DNA of 10,582 nt. Origin: Deltaproteobacteria bacterium UBA6967 (GTDB taxonomy: Bacteria; SAR324; NAC60-12). The stretch covers positions 1-10,582 of the forward strand of contig DJYX01000207.1 of NCBI GenBank assembly GCA_002450295.1, in the 5' to 3' direction. Below the pieces are notes generated by a model that saw only the letters and a program-made list of their open reading frames with translations, made no database searches and was not told the origin of the DNA. Below are positions 1 through 6,964 of this stretch, piece after piece (position 1 is the stretch's first letter; each line of letters starts with the position of its first letter). The translations under genes and the position numbers were made by a program.

Positions 1-17
1 TCAGCTGAAATAGCTGA
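1..17 (-). terminator. Possible terminator stem downstream of the GntR gene
   Basis: A perfect 6-bp inverted repeat, TCAGCT and AGCTGA separated by 5 nt, lies 26 nt beyond the stop codon of the regulator that ends the minus-strand operon. Its position suits an operon terminator. Any T-tract would fall outside the window, so the call cannot be completed, and the stem is short. Confidence 0.25.
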
Positions 18-42
18 AGCAGTAGATTTTAGAGGGGGTAGT

Positions 43-783
43 CTAGGAAGTCTTCGGGTGGCTAATATGCAGCATGAAGGATTCTGCTGATTCCATGTGC
101 TCGATCATCACCTCTCGAGCTTTCTGTGGGTTACGTTCTCGAAATGCCAACAGCAAAGCTTGATGGTAGTCAAAACCTTGTTGGCTATGTTGAGCGCTGG
201 TTTGTGGATCGGGATTCAGTTCCTCATGAATGATGATGCGGGCCAGAAGGCTGAGGATAAACTTTGTAAAAAAAGCCAACACAGGATTCGGACAGGCATC
301 TGCCATCACCAAATGGAAATCTAATTCCTGAATGCGCTGCGCTCGATCATTACTTTCAAATCCGTGGAGAGAACAGTGGCCAACTGATTGTTCCAGCAAT
401 TGCAGGTCTTCTTCATCCAGATGCTCTGCTACACTCGCTGCTAGTTCCGGTTCTACGAGTTTACGTACAGCATAGATATCCTCTAGGGACAAGTTTCTTG
501 AAAAAAAGTAATTCCACAGTAGCTCATTCGTTTTCTCAGCACTGACTCTCGCAACAGAGGCTCCGCCTCCAGGACCAGTCTTGATGTTGACGAGACCTTG
601 AACCTCCAGTGATTTCAAGGCTTCCCGCATTGTCCCCTTGCTGACTCGATAAGTCTTCAGGAAATCTTTTTCATCTGAGAGCCTCTCACCAGGAGGTAAC
701 TTTTTACTGATGATAGCCTCCTTGATTTTGTCAGCAACCAAATCGGATCTCTTCCGGATACTCTTCGGCACCTCTGCTGTCAT
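43..783 (-). CDS. GntR-family transcriptional regulator, FadR/FCD subfamily
   Basis: A 246-residue DNA-binding repressor or activator with the usual FadR-subfamily length. Residues about 11-80 form the winged helix-turn-helix, with the recognition-helix stretch VSKGTMREALKSLEVQGLV near 47-65 and a glycine-rich wing (TGPGGGASV) near 69-77. Residues about 95-240 are the all-helical FCD ligand-binding domain. Likely metal or effector ligands are H157 in DFH, H207 in DYH and H229 in EHM. The position four residues before H157, usually Asp, is Glu153, with Asp155 nearby. The gene is last in the operon. Its ATG overlaps the stop of the M20 hydrolase as ATGA, and a strong AAGGAG lies 10 nt upstream. 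FCD regulators commonly control the catabolic or transport operon they sit in, so autoregulation through the palindromes at 8583-8634 is the natural inference. The effector is unknown. Confidence 0.93.
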   Translation of the reverse strand: MTAEVPKSIRKRSDLVADKIKEAIISKKLPPGERLSDEKDFLKTYRVSKGTMREALKSLEVQGLVNIKTGPGGGASVARVSAEKTNELLWNYFFSRNLSLEDIYAVRKLVEPELAASVAEHLDEEDLQLLEQSVGHCSLHGFESNDRAQRIQELDFHLVMADACPNPVLAFFTKFILSLLARIIIHEELNPDPQTSAQHSQQGFDYHQALLLAFRERNPQKAREVMIEHMESAESFMLHISHPKTS

Positions 784-2009
784 GACAACGGAACTCCTTT
801 TTCAGCCAAATTCAGCAAAGCGTGCAGCAAGACGTTCGCTCCCTTTTCTAGTTGTTCTGAGGAGGAATACTCAGTGGGATTATGGCTGACCCCTTTTTGA
901 CTTGGCACAAAAATCATTCCTGTGGGGACTTGGCTAGCCAGTAAACAGGCATCATGGAACGCACCTGATGGCATCACAAGAGAGCTGTATTTCAGTTGAT
1001 CACTCGCAGATTGAACACTTTCGACACACGAATCGGTGAAGACAACCGGTTCTTTGTGAAAAAGGACTTCGATTCTTTCCTGACAGCAATGTTCTGCCGC
1101 CTTCTCTTTGATTTTCTTGTTGATCAAATTCTGTAAATTTTGGAGTGAATCTGCATCTGGGTGACGTAAATCAATCCCAAAAGAAATTTTATCTGGGATT
1201 GTGGTCCTCGAATTCGGCTCCAGTTTGAAGGCTCCAACTGTAATGACCCCCTTCCCCTCCTCGACGACAAGATCTCGGCAAGTATTGATAACATCAATCG
1301 CACAAACCAAGGCGTCTTTGCGTAATCTCATTGGAACAGTTCCTGAGTGGCCAGCCTCCCCAATAATTTCAGCATTCATAGCGATTTGCCCTTGCGCGCC
1401 AGAGACTACGCCAATTTGAATCTCTTCATTCTCAAGTACTGGCCCTTGCTCAATATGGGCCTCCAGATAAGCAGAAATATTCAAGTTTAGCGGACTGCCA
1501 AGATAACCAATTTTCTTCAGTTCCTCCCCAAAAACCTTCCCGTTGAGTCCAACACAATCTAATGCTGATTGCAGGTCTTGCTTGCCAACAAAGACTGCCG
1601 AGCCCATTGCTGGGCAATAACGTGCTTCCTCCTCATTTGTCCAGGCGACTAAGCCAATCCCATACGGCAATCGTACATCTTCTTCAGCAAGAGTTCTCAG
1701 GACTTCCAAGCCAGCCATCACTCCAAAAGCACCGTCAAATCGACCGCCATGGATCTGGGTGTCTAGGTGGCTTCCTGTCAGGATCATTGGGGATCCTGGT
1801 TGCAGCCCATGACGAACGAAAAACATGTTACCCACTTCATCAAAGTGGTAATCTTCAACAAGAGGAGTTGCCCACGATCTGAGCAAATCTCGACCTAGCC
1901 GATCCTCTTCACTGACTGCCACCCTGGAAACCCCACCTTCTGGAGTTGCCCCAATTTTTGCCATTTCCATCAAGCTATCCCAGAGTCGGGCTCCATTGAT
2001 TTTGAGCAT
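780..2009 (-). CDS. M20-family Zn-dependent amidohydrolase (N-carbamoyl-L-amino-acid hydrolase / allantoate amidohydrolase type)
   Basis: A 409-residue cytoplasmic binuclear-metal hydrolase of the family containing N-carbamoyl-L-amino-acid hydrolase, beta-ureidopropionase and allantoate amidohydrolase, which hydrolyse ureido or amide bonds. The metal site is intact: H81 in GSHLDT, D92 in GGRFDGAFGV, E126/E127 in NEEE, H185 in EAHIEQGP and H376 in GVSHNP. The lid-dimerisation domain (about 210-325) carries AGHSGTVPM (219-227), where H221 and the following MRLRKDA resemble the substrate-binding segment of allantoate-type members. SGAFHDA (348-354) is also conserved. Length is normal for the family, and no signal peptide is seen. 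It starts 6 nt after the M42 gene with a weak Shine-Dalgarno and ends overlapping the regulator. The family is clear. The substrate is not: N-carbamoyl amino acid, ureidoglycine/allantoate-like or other N-acyl amino acid are all possible. Confidence 0.92.
   Translation of the reverse strand: MLKINGARLWDSLMEMAKIGATPEGGVSRVAVSEEDRLGRDLLRSWATPLVEDYHFDEVGNMFFVRHGLQPGSPMILTGSHLDTQIHGGRFDGAFGVMAGLEVLRTLAEEDVRLPYGIGLVAWTNEEEARYCPAMGSAVFVGKQDLQSALDCVGLNGKVFGEELKKIGYLGSPLNLNISAYLEAHIEQGPVLENEEIQIGVVSGAQGQIAMNAEIIGEAGHSGTVPMRLRKDALVCAIDVINTCRDLVVEEGKGVITVGAFKLEPNSRTTIPDKISFGIDLRHPDADSLQNLQNLINKKIKEKAAEHCCQERIEVLFHKEPVVFTDSCVESVQSASDQLKYSSLVMPSGAFHDACLLASQVPTGMIFVPSQKGVSHNPTEYSSSEQLEKGANVLLHALLNLAEKGVPLS
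794..799 (-). promoter_or_regulatory. Ribosome binding site of the GntR gene
   Basis: AAGGAG on the minus strand, inside the 3' end of the M20 hydrolase gene and 10 nt before the regulator's ATG. It supports the start at 783. It also suggests that the regulator is translated by re-initiation plus its own strong site, unlike the SD-poor upstream junctions. Confidence 0.6.
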
Positions 2010-2015
2010 TCTATT

Positions 2016-3062
2016 CTAGTCCAGAAGTGGGGAAAGTAAGTAAAGGTGTGCGAGATCAGAAGCAGTTCGAATTGCATCAAGATGGGTCCGTTCATGGCCA
2101 TGACTTCCATCCAATCCAATCGCAATCAGGGCAGTTCGAACATCAAAACCTGCTTCCACTGCGGCTGCCAGGTCAGAACGATAGTGTTTGAATAGATCTC
2201 GCTGATGAGAAAGTTGGTTCTGTTTGCAAAGTCGGTCCAGATGTAAGACCAGTCTTCGATCAAATGGCCCCGTCTTGTCCCCCATCGCCAAGGTGACTCC
2301 AAACTCCCTGGAATGCTGAGTGCCAGCCTGAACTCCATTGTCAATTGTTACCAGTTCCCAAACATCCGGGGAAAGAACAGCAGATCCTCCATCTCCAATT
2401 TCTTCGCGCACTGTCAGAATCAAATACGTGGTGCAAGGAAGTTGAGAACCCTCCTCATGAATCAATCTTAGTGCGTTCAGTAGAGCCACCACTCCGGCTT
2501 TGTCATCCAAATGCCTTGAAAAGATAAACCCATTTTCTAAAACCTCCGTTCCCGTATCAATGGAGACGAAATCACCTGGTTGAACCCCCAGCTTTTCCAA
2601 GTCCTGAAAACTATTGCAGTACTCATCGATTCGTAGCTCTACTTGTTCCCAGTTGACTGGTTGCTGATCGACTTTTTCATTATAGGCATGGCCTGAAGCC
2701 AAGAGTGGTAAGATCGTTCCTCGATATTCATGTTCATCGGTGTGGAGGGTCACTCTGGCACCTTCTGCGAAGCGGCTTGACCAAGTTCCAACAGGAGCCA
2801 GCGCACATCGTCCATTGCCTTTGAGATGCCGCACCATCGCTCCAAGCGTATCCAGGTGAGCAGTCAAAGCCCGTGTTCGACTAGAGTCTTTACCCGGCAG
2901 CTTGAGCTTGATTGCCCCTCGACGCGTGAGTTCGGGTGTATATCCCCACGATTGAAGTAGCTCCAGCGTCCAGCTAACAATTTGCTCTGTTCTTCCGCTA
3001 GGGCTGGGAATACTGGTCAGACTTCTCAGGGTCTCAACGAGGAAAGTGTCTGAATTCTTCAC
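2016..3062 (-). CDS. M42-family metallohydrolase (NAGGN-system-like M42 subgroup)
   Basis: A 348-residue binuclear-metal aminopeptidase or amidohydrolase of peptidase family M42. Metal and catalytic residues appear complete: H69 and D71 in AHLD, bridging D186 in HLDDK, catalytic E220 and metal-binding E221 in VREE, D241 in TIDNG, and H327 in ERTH. Motifs such as YRGTILPL, ASGHAYNE, SREFGVT and SHGHERTH resemble, from memory, the M42 hydrolases annotated in N-acetylglutaminylglutamine amide osmolyte loci. The partner synthetase and acetyltransferase genes of those loci are absent here. The start is GTG, overlapping the ATPase stop as GTGA, with GAGG 4 nt upstream. Lying between an importer and an M20 hydrolase, it probably acts on the imported substrate or its product in the cytoplasm. 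Whether it cleaves peptides or another amide is unknown. Confidence 0.88.
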   Translation of the reverse strand: MKNSDTFLVETLRSLTSIPSPSGRTEQIVSWTLELLQSWGYTPELTRRGAIKLKLPGKDSSRTRALTAHLDTLGAMVRHLKGNGRCALAPVGTWSSRFAEGARVTLHTDEHEYRGTILPLLASGHAYNEKVDQQPVNWEQVELRIDEYCNSFQDLEKLGVQPGDFVSIDTGTEVLENGFIFSRHLDDKAGVVALLNALRLIHEEGSQLPCTTYLILTVREEIGDGGSAVLSPDVWELVTIDNGVQAGTQHSREFGVTLAMGDKTGPFDRRLVLHLDRLCKQNQLSHQRDLFKHYRSDLAAAVEAGFDVRTALIAIGLDGSHGHERTHLDAIRTASDLAHLYLLSPLLD

Positions 3063-4030
3063 GCCGCCTCACTTAGTGGATAGTGGCAAGCACACTCATG
3101 TCCTCCCATAGAGCCTGAAACTTCTTTCAATATTGGAGCTTGTGAACATTGCTGATTAGCTTTCGAGCAGCGATTACGGAAAGCACAGCCTTGAGAATTT
3201 TCCAAATTCGCCATCTCCTCACTTTTCAATTCCAGAGATTTTCCAGGTACGGGAACACTTCTGATCAGCAAATCCGTGTAGGGGTGATTACGTTGCTGAA
3301 AAAGCTGATTGGTTGGGCCACTTTCAACAATCGAACCGGCATACATGACCAGGACACTGGGACAAAGCTGTTCGACGACAGCTAAATCATGACTGATGAA
3401 AACGTAGGTAACTCCCAACTCCTTACGCATCTCCTCCAGCAACAGGAGAATTTGTGCTTGAACAGAAACATCCAACGCAGAAACTGGTTCATCGAGCAAC
3501 AAGAGTCTTGGCTTCGAAATCAGAGCTCGAGCAATACTGATTCTTTGTGCCTGCCCCCCAGAAAACTCATGAGGATAGCGATCCAACGCTACCAAGGGAA
3601 GTTGTACCTGTTCCAAAACTTCTTTCATTCGCTGCATTCGCTGTTCTGCTCTGAAGTCTGTCAACCGTTGAAGTTGCAGTTCCAGAATTTCACGGATGCG
3701 TTGTCTCGGATTCAGGGACGCTGAAGGATCCTGAAAAACCATTTGGACAGATTGTCGCAGCAGCAAGGCTTCTTCCTTCAACCACTTGTCCAACGTTTTT
3801 CCTGCGAAGCGGATCTCTCCAGAAGTGGGCAACTCTAGCCCAACTGCCATGCGAGCCATTGTTGACTTACCACAACCTGACTCTCCAACGATTCCCAATG
3901 CTGCTCCTGGCTCGACCTGCCATGTCACCTCATTAACCGCCCGAAATCTCTTCGACGTCTTGCCAAACCAGTTCTTGTATAGGTCAAACTCCTTCGTAAC
4001 GCGATCAAACTGCAAAAGAGGCTCAGGCAT
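3059..4030 (-). CDS. ABC importer ATPase, DppF/OppF type
   Basis: The second nucleotide-binding subunit of the peptide-type importer (323 residues) powers uptake at the inner membrane as partner of the ATPase domain in the upstream fusion. Visible motifs are Walker A GESGCGKS (49-56), Q-loop Q100, signature FSGGQ (156-160), Walker B LLLLDEP (176-182) and switch His214. The C-terminal oligopeptide-transporter extension holds Cys282, 288, 295 and 313/315, matching the cysteine-rich motif linked to an Fe-S cluster in related transporters. An upstream ATG at 4051 is possible. The ATG at 4030 is preferred because AGGG lies 5 nt before it, it removes a non-homologous 7-residue tail, and it gives the same 8-nt stop/start overlap seen at the preceding junction. 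The downstream M42 gene overlaps it by 4 nt. Confidence 0.93.
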   Translation of the reverse strand: MPEPLLQFDRVTKEFDLYKNWFGKTSKRFRAVNEVTWQVEPGAALGIVGESGCGKSTMARMAVGLELPTSGEIRFAGKTLDKWLKEEALLLRQSVQMVFQDPSASLNPRQRIREILELQLQRLTDFRAEQRMQRMKEVLEQVQLPLVALDRYPHEFSGGQAQRISIARALISKPRLLLLDEPVSALDVSVQAQILLLLEEMRKELGVTYVFISHDLAVVEQLCPSVLVMYAGSIVESGPTNQLFQQRNHPYTDLLIRSVPVPGKSLELKSEEMANLENSQGCAFRNRCSKANQQCSQAPILKEVSGSMGGHECACHYPLSEAA

Positions 4031-5948
4031 TTGCACCCTGCTTGAGAACACAACGAACTTGCCTGTTTGAGCTTAGCTGCATCAAATGGACAGGATCCTG
4101 GCATTTAACAGAGGCAACTTTGCATCTATCCAGAAACCCACATCCAGAAGGATACGAGCCTGGAGGTGGGGGTGTTCCAGGTATGCCCCCCAGCACCTTG
4201 TGCTTTGCTCCAAGCCGCGGTGTACATGCCAACAAAGCTTGTGTATATGGATGTTGAGGCGATTCTAAAATTGATTTTGTTTCCCCAAACTCAACAATTT
4301 GACCTGCGTACATCACCGCAACTTTTTCACATATTGTCGAGACTACCCCCAGATCATGAGTGATGAAAAGGACTGACAAACCTGTTTTTTTTCCTGTTTG
4401 GCTATCTTTAAGAGTGGTCTTTCTCAAATCATTGAGTAATGACAGGATTTCAGCCTGAATTGTTACATCCAAAGCCGTGGTTGGCTCATCTGCAATCAAA
4501 ACTTCGGGACGATTAGCCAAGGCAATTGCAATGCAAACTCGTTGACGCATTCCTCCAGAAAGCTGATGAGGATAAGCCTTCATCCTAGTCTCAGGAGAAG
4601 GAATTCTTACTCTGGATAACAGGTGCAACGCCTCCGTATAACTCGCTCTTGAAGAAAGTGATTGATGTCTTCTTATCACCTGAATGAGTTGTTCACCAAT
4701 CGTCAACACTGGATTTAGAGTTGTGAGAGGATCCTGAAAGATATAAGAGACTCGTTTGCCTCTGATATCCTGAAGCAGTCTGAGAGGAAGGCGCAGAATG
4801 TCCTCTCCGTCCAGCTCTACAGTTCCTGAAGCAATTCGTAGAGGAGGGGACGCAGCCAGGGCTGCAAGAGATAATGCGGTCACAGACTTCCCACAACCCG
4901 ACTCACCAACCAGCCCCAAACACTCTCCAGGCCTCAATTCAAAATCGACATTTCTCACCAGGGGCTTGGCTTGTCCTTGTTGAAATAATTCTGTCGTGAG
5001 GTTACGGATAACCAGTTTTTCCGTAGATCTAACCTGAGCTGAGCCCAGCTCAGCACTGAGGACTTCTGTCCTTGGTTGTGGACTGCGCAAAGCTCCTCCC
5101 CGCAACCGTGGATCCAAAACATCCCGGACCCCATCTCCTAGCAGGTTCAAGGAGATAACCAAGATCAGGATTACTAACCCAGGAAGCGTAGAAACATGGG
5201 GCGCTGTAAAGAGAAGCTTCCTTCCTTCACCCAACATGGACCCAAGATCTGCAGTCGGAGGCTGAGCACCCAAGCCCAAGAAACTCAATCCTGCAGTTTC
5301 CAGAATCATCCATCCAGCCGTGGTTGAAATTGTGACGACAATCACAGGTAGGATGTTGGGCAGTAGTTCACGCCACAGTACACCAAAGTGGCTTGCCCCA
5401 CCAAGTCTAGCTGCCAGGACAAATTCTCGCTGTACCAACGAGATCGTAGCTCCGCGAACCGTTCTTGCGAAGAAGGGGACATTTACGATCGCTATAGCAA
5501 AAAGGGCATTGAGGAGTCCGGGGCCAAAGGCGGCTACAATCGCCAGCGCTAGCAACATGTAGGGGAATGCCATCAAAGTATCCACCCCTCTCATGAGTCC
5601 GCTATCAATCCAGCCCTGAAAATATCCAGAGACCAGACCAATTAGACTGCCAACCAATGCTGCTGCAAGCGTCGCCACAAACCCAACCACCAAGCTCACT
5701 CGAGTCCCCCAAAGCAGCCTTGAAAGAAGATCTCTACCGAGTTCATCGGTTCCAAGCAAATGATTTGAAGTTAAGGGAGTTTTGAGACGATTTGCCAGAT
5801 CGGTAGCATCTGGATCAGGCAGGGGGAGCCAGGGAGTTATTAGACAAAGCACGAAGATGAGCCCTAGCATAAGTAGTCCGACTGTGCTCAATCGATTACG
5901 ATTCAATCTCTGCCAGAATTCCAGCGCTGGAGTGTTTTTTTCAACCAT
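4023..5948 (-). CDS. Fused ABC importer permease (DppC type) and ATPase (DppD type)
   Basis: One 641-residue chain carries two subunits that are usually separate. Residues 1-285 are a DppC-like permease: N-terminal transmembrane helix near 22-42, HLLGTDELGRDLLSRLLWG (63-81), further membrane segments, and the EAA coupling loop near 178-198 (LAARLGGASH followed by RELLPNIL). It ends in the family-typical DVLDPRLRGG. Residues 286-310 form a polar linker. Residues 311-641 are a DppD-like ATPase: Walker A GESGCGKS (348-355), signature LSGGM (463-467), Walker B LIADEP (484-489) and switch His531. The C-terminal extension has Cys603, 609, 616 and 633, the probable Fe-S motif. The reading frame is continuous through the linker, so this is a genuine fusion and not an overlap. 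ATGGTTGA overlaps the DppB stop by 8 nt with little Shine-Dalgarno. A short extra segment with an A8 tract lies near residues 508-523. Confidence 0.93.
   Translation of the reverse strand: MVEKNTPALEFWQRLNRNRLSTVGLLMLGLIFVLCLITPWLPLPDPDATDLANRLKTPLTSNHLLGTDELGRDLLSRLLWGTRVSLVVGFVATLAAALVGSLIGLVSGYFQGWIDSGLMRGVDTLMAFPYMLLALAIVAAFGPGLLNALFAIAIVNVPFFARTVRGATISLVQREFVLAARLGGASHFGVLWRELLPNILPVIVVTISTTAGWMILETAGLSFLGLGAQPPTADLGSMLGEGRKLLFTAPHVSTLPGLVILILVISLNLLGDGVRDVLDPRLRGGALRSPQPRTEVLSAELGSAQVRSTEKLVIRNLTTELFQQGQAKPLVRNVDFELRPGECLGLVGESGCGKSVTALSLAALAASPPLRIASGTVELDGEDILRLPLRLLQDIRGKRVSYIFQDPLTTLNPVLTIGEQLIQVIRRHQSLSSRASYTEALHLLSRVRIPSPETRMKAYPHQLSGGMRQRVCIAIALANRPEVLIADEPTTALDVTIQAEILSLLNDLRKTTLKDSQTGKKTGLSVLFITHDLGVVSTICEKVAVMYAGQIVEFGETKSILESPQHPYTQALLACTPRLGAKHKVLGGIPGTPPPPGSYPSGCGFLDRCKVASVKCQDPVHLMQLSSNRQVRCVLKQGANA
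5034..5053 (-). repeat. Perfect hairpin in the permease-ATPase linker
   Basis: CTGAGCTG and CAGCTCAG form an 8-bp perfect stem with a 4-nt loop, inside the codons for residues 299-305 of the fusion, exactly in the inter-domain linker. It may pause translation between the two domains, be a relic of an intercistronic hairpin from before the fusion, or be chance. Confidence 0.5.
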
Positions 5949-6897
5949 GGCTATGCTGAATTCGCGGATCTAAAGCATGCTGAATCAGGTCAGCCAATAA
6001 GTTGAAGAATACGTAGATTGTGGCCACCATCATTACCCCTCCTTGAACAAGGAGGATGTCACGTGTGGAGATTGCATTGACCAGCATCCTGCCGATGCCT
6101 GGCCACTGGAATACAGTTTCTATGTAGACAGCACCCCCTAAAACGAATCCAGCCTGCAGACCCAGAACTGGAATCAGGCCAACGAGTGCATTCCGAAAAG
6201 CATGTCTAATCACTACTGCGGTTTCGCGCTCTCCTTTTGCCCGCGCAGTACGAACGTAATCCTGGCGAAGCTGTTCCAACATGCTGGTGCGAGTCAGTCT
6301 TGCAATTACGCTCGACGCCACTAATCCAAGTGTGACCGCCGGCATTAAGAGGTGGACCAGTAAATCACCCAGACTCTCATCTCCATAGGGCGTGTACATT
6401 CCGCTTGCGGGCAACCAACCCAACTGAACGGTGAACAGGGAAACTGCCATTAGGCCTAACCAGAAAGATGGTGCAGAAATCCCAATCAATGTAAAAAGGG
6501 TCAGTCCCTGATCAACCCATGTGTATTGTTTGACCGCAGCTAGTAATCCAGCGATTAGCCCCAGTAAAACACAGACACACATCGCCGACCCAGCCAAAAG
6601 GAGGGTAGGCCCCAGACGTTCCAATAATTCATCCAATACCGGACGATTCAAAGCATAGCTTCGTCCAAAATCACCCGAGAGAAGATTGCCCGCCCAAGTG
6701 AAGTATTGTTCAATCAATGGCCGATCCAAGCCCAATTCAGCTCTGAGTTTGGTAGCATTTTCTGGAGTGGCAAAGGCCCCAAGAATTGCGGTTGCAGGAT
6801 CTCCGGGAATTAGGGCCATGATCAGAAACACGACCACTGAAATCCCAACCAGTACTGGGATGGTCAACAGCAGTCGGTGAATTGTGTAGCGCAACAT
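5941..6897 (-). CDS. ABC importer permease, DppB type
   Basis: A 318-residue inner-membrane permease of the peptide/nickel/opine class that forms the translocation pore with the permease half of the downstream fusion. It has about six membrane segments, roughly 9-30, 98-122, 134-158, 181-200, 240-262 and 283-306. The conserved early loop includes PGDPA (31-35), LGLDRPL and GDFGRSY. The EAA coupling loop is near 216-238 (RTARAKGERETAVVIRHAF), followed by IETVFQWPGIGR, and the chain ends in the typical ALDPRI. A TTG one codon upstream is possible, but ATG at 6897 is preferred. Shine-Dalgarno is weak, so expression may depend on the upstream message. A 67-nt gap holding a hairpin separates it from the binding-protein gene. 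Confidence 0.94.
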   Translation of the reverse strand: MLRYTIHRLLLTIPVLVGISVVVFLIMALIPGDPATAILGAFATPENATKLRAELGLDRPLIEQYFTWAGNLLSGDFGRSYALNRPVLDELLERLGPTLLLAGSAMCVCVLLGLIAGLLAAVKQYTWVDQGLTLFTLIGISAPSFWLGLMAVSLFTVQLGWLPASGMYTPYGDESLGDLLVHLLMPAVTLGLVASSVIARLTRTSMLEQLRQDYVRTARAKGERETAVVIRHAFRNALVGLIPVLGLQAGFVLGGAVYIETVFQWPGIGRMLVNAISTRDILLVQGGVMMVATIYVFFNLLADLIQHALDPRIQHSHG

Positions 6898-6928
6898 CAA
6901 TGAGAATTAGCTTCGAAAAGAGAAGTGA

Positions 6929-6954
6929 GGGTCGCACCTCAAATCGTGCAACCC
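6929..6954 (-). other. Intercistronic hairpin between binding-protein and permease genes
   Basis: In the minus-strand RNA, GGGUUGCAC pairs with GUGCGACCC (9 bp with one U-G wobble) around an 8-nt loop, just after the binding-protein stop. No clean U-run follows, only a pyrimidine-rich stretch. Such hairpins after binding-protein genes are known to protect the upstream message or attenuate read-through, giving more binding protein than permease. That role is inferred here. Confidence 0.55.
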
Positions 6955-6964
6955 CCAGATTCTT

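Noticed and set aside
1..90. Open plus-strand frame entering from the left edge (S-A-E-I-A-E...) ending at TGA 88-90, as if a convergent gene overlapped the regulator's 3' end
   Set aside because: Only 29 codons are visible with no recognisable motif, and it would overlap a well-supported GntR gene by about 45 nt. Chance is more likely.
3389..3724. Plus-strand open frame of 111 codons opposite the DppF-type ATPase
   Set aside because: It lies entirely antisense to a gene with all ABC motifs, has no ribosome site or recognisable domain, and reads as a shadow frame. The same applies to the other antisense frames at 1562-1882, 3786-4070 and 5320-5562.
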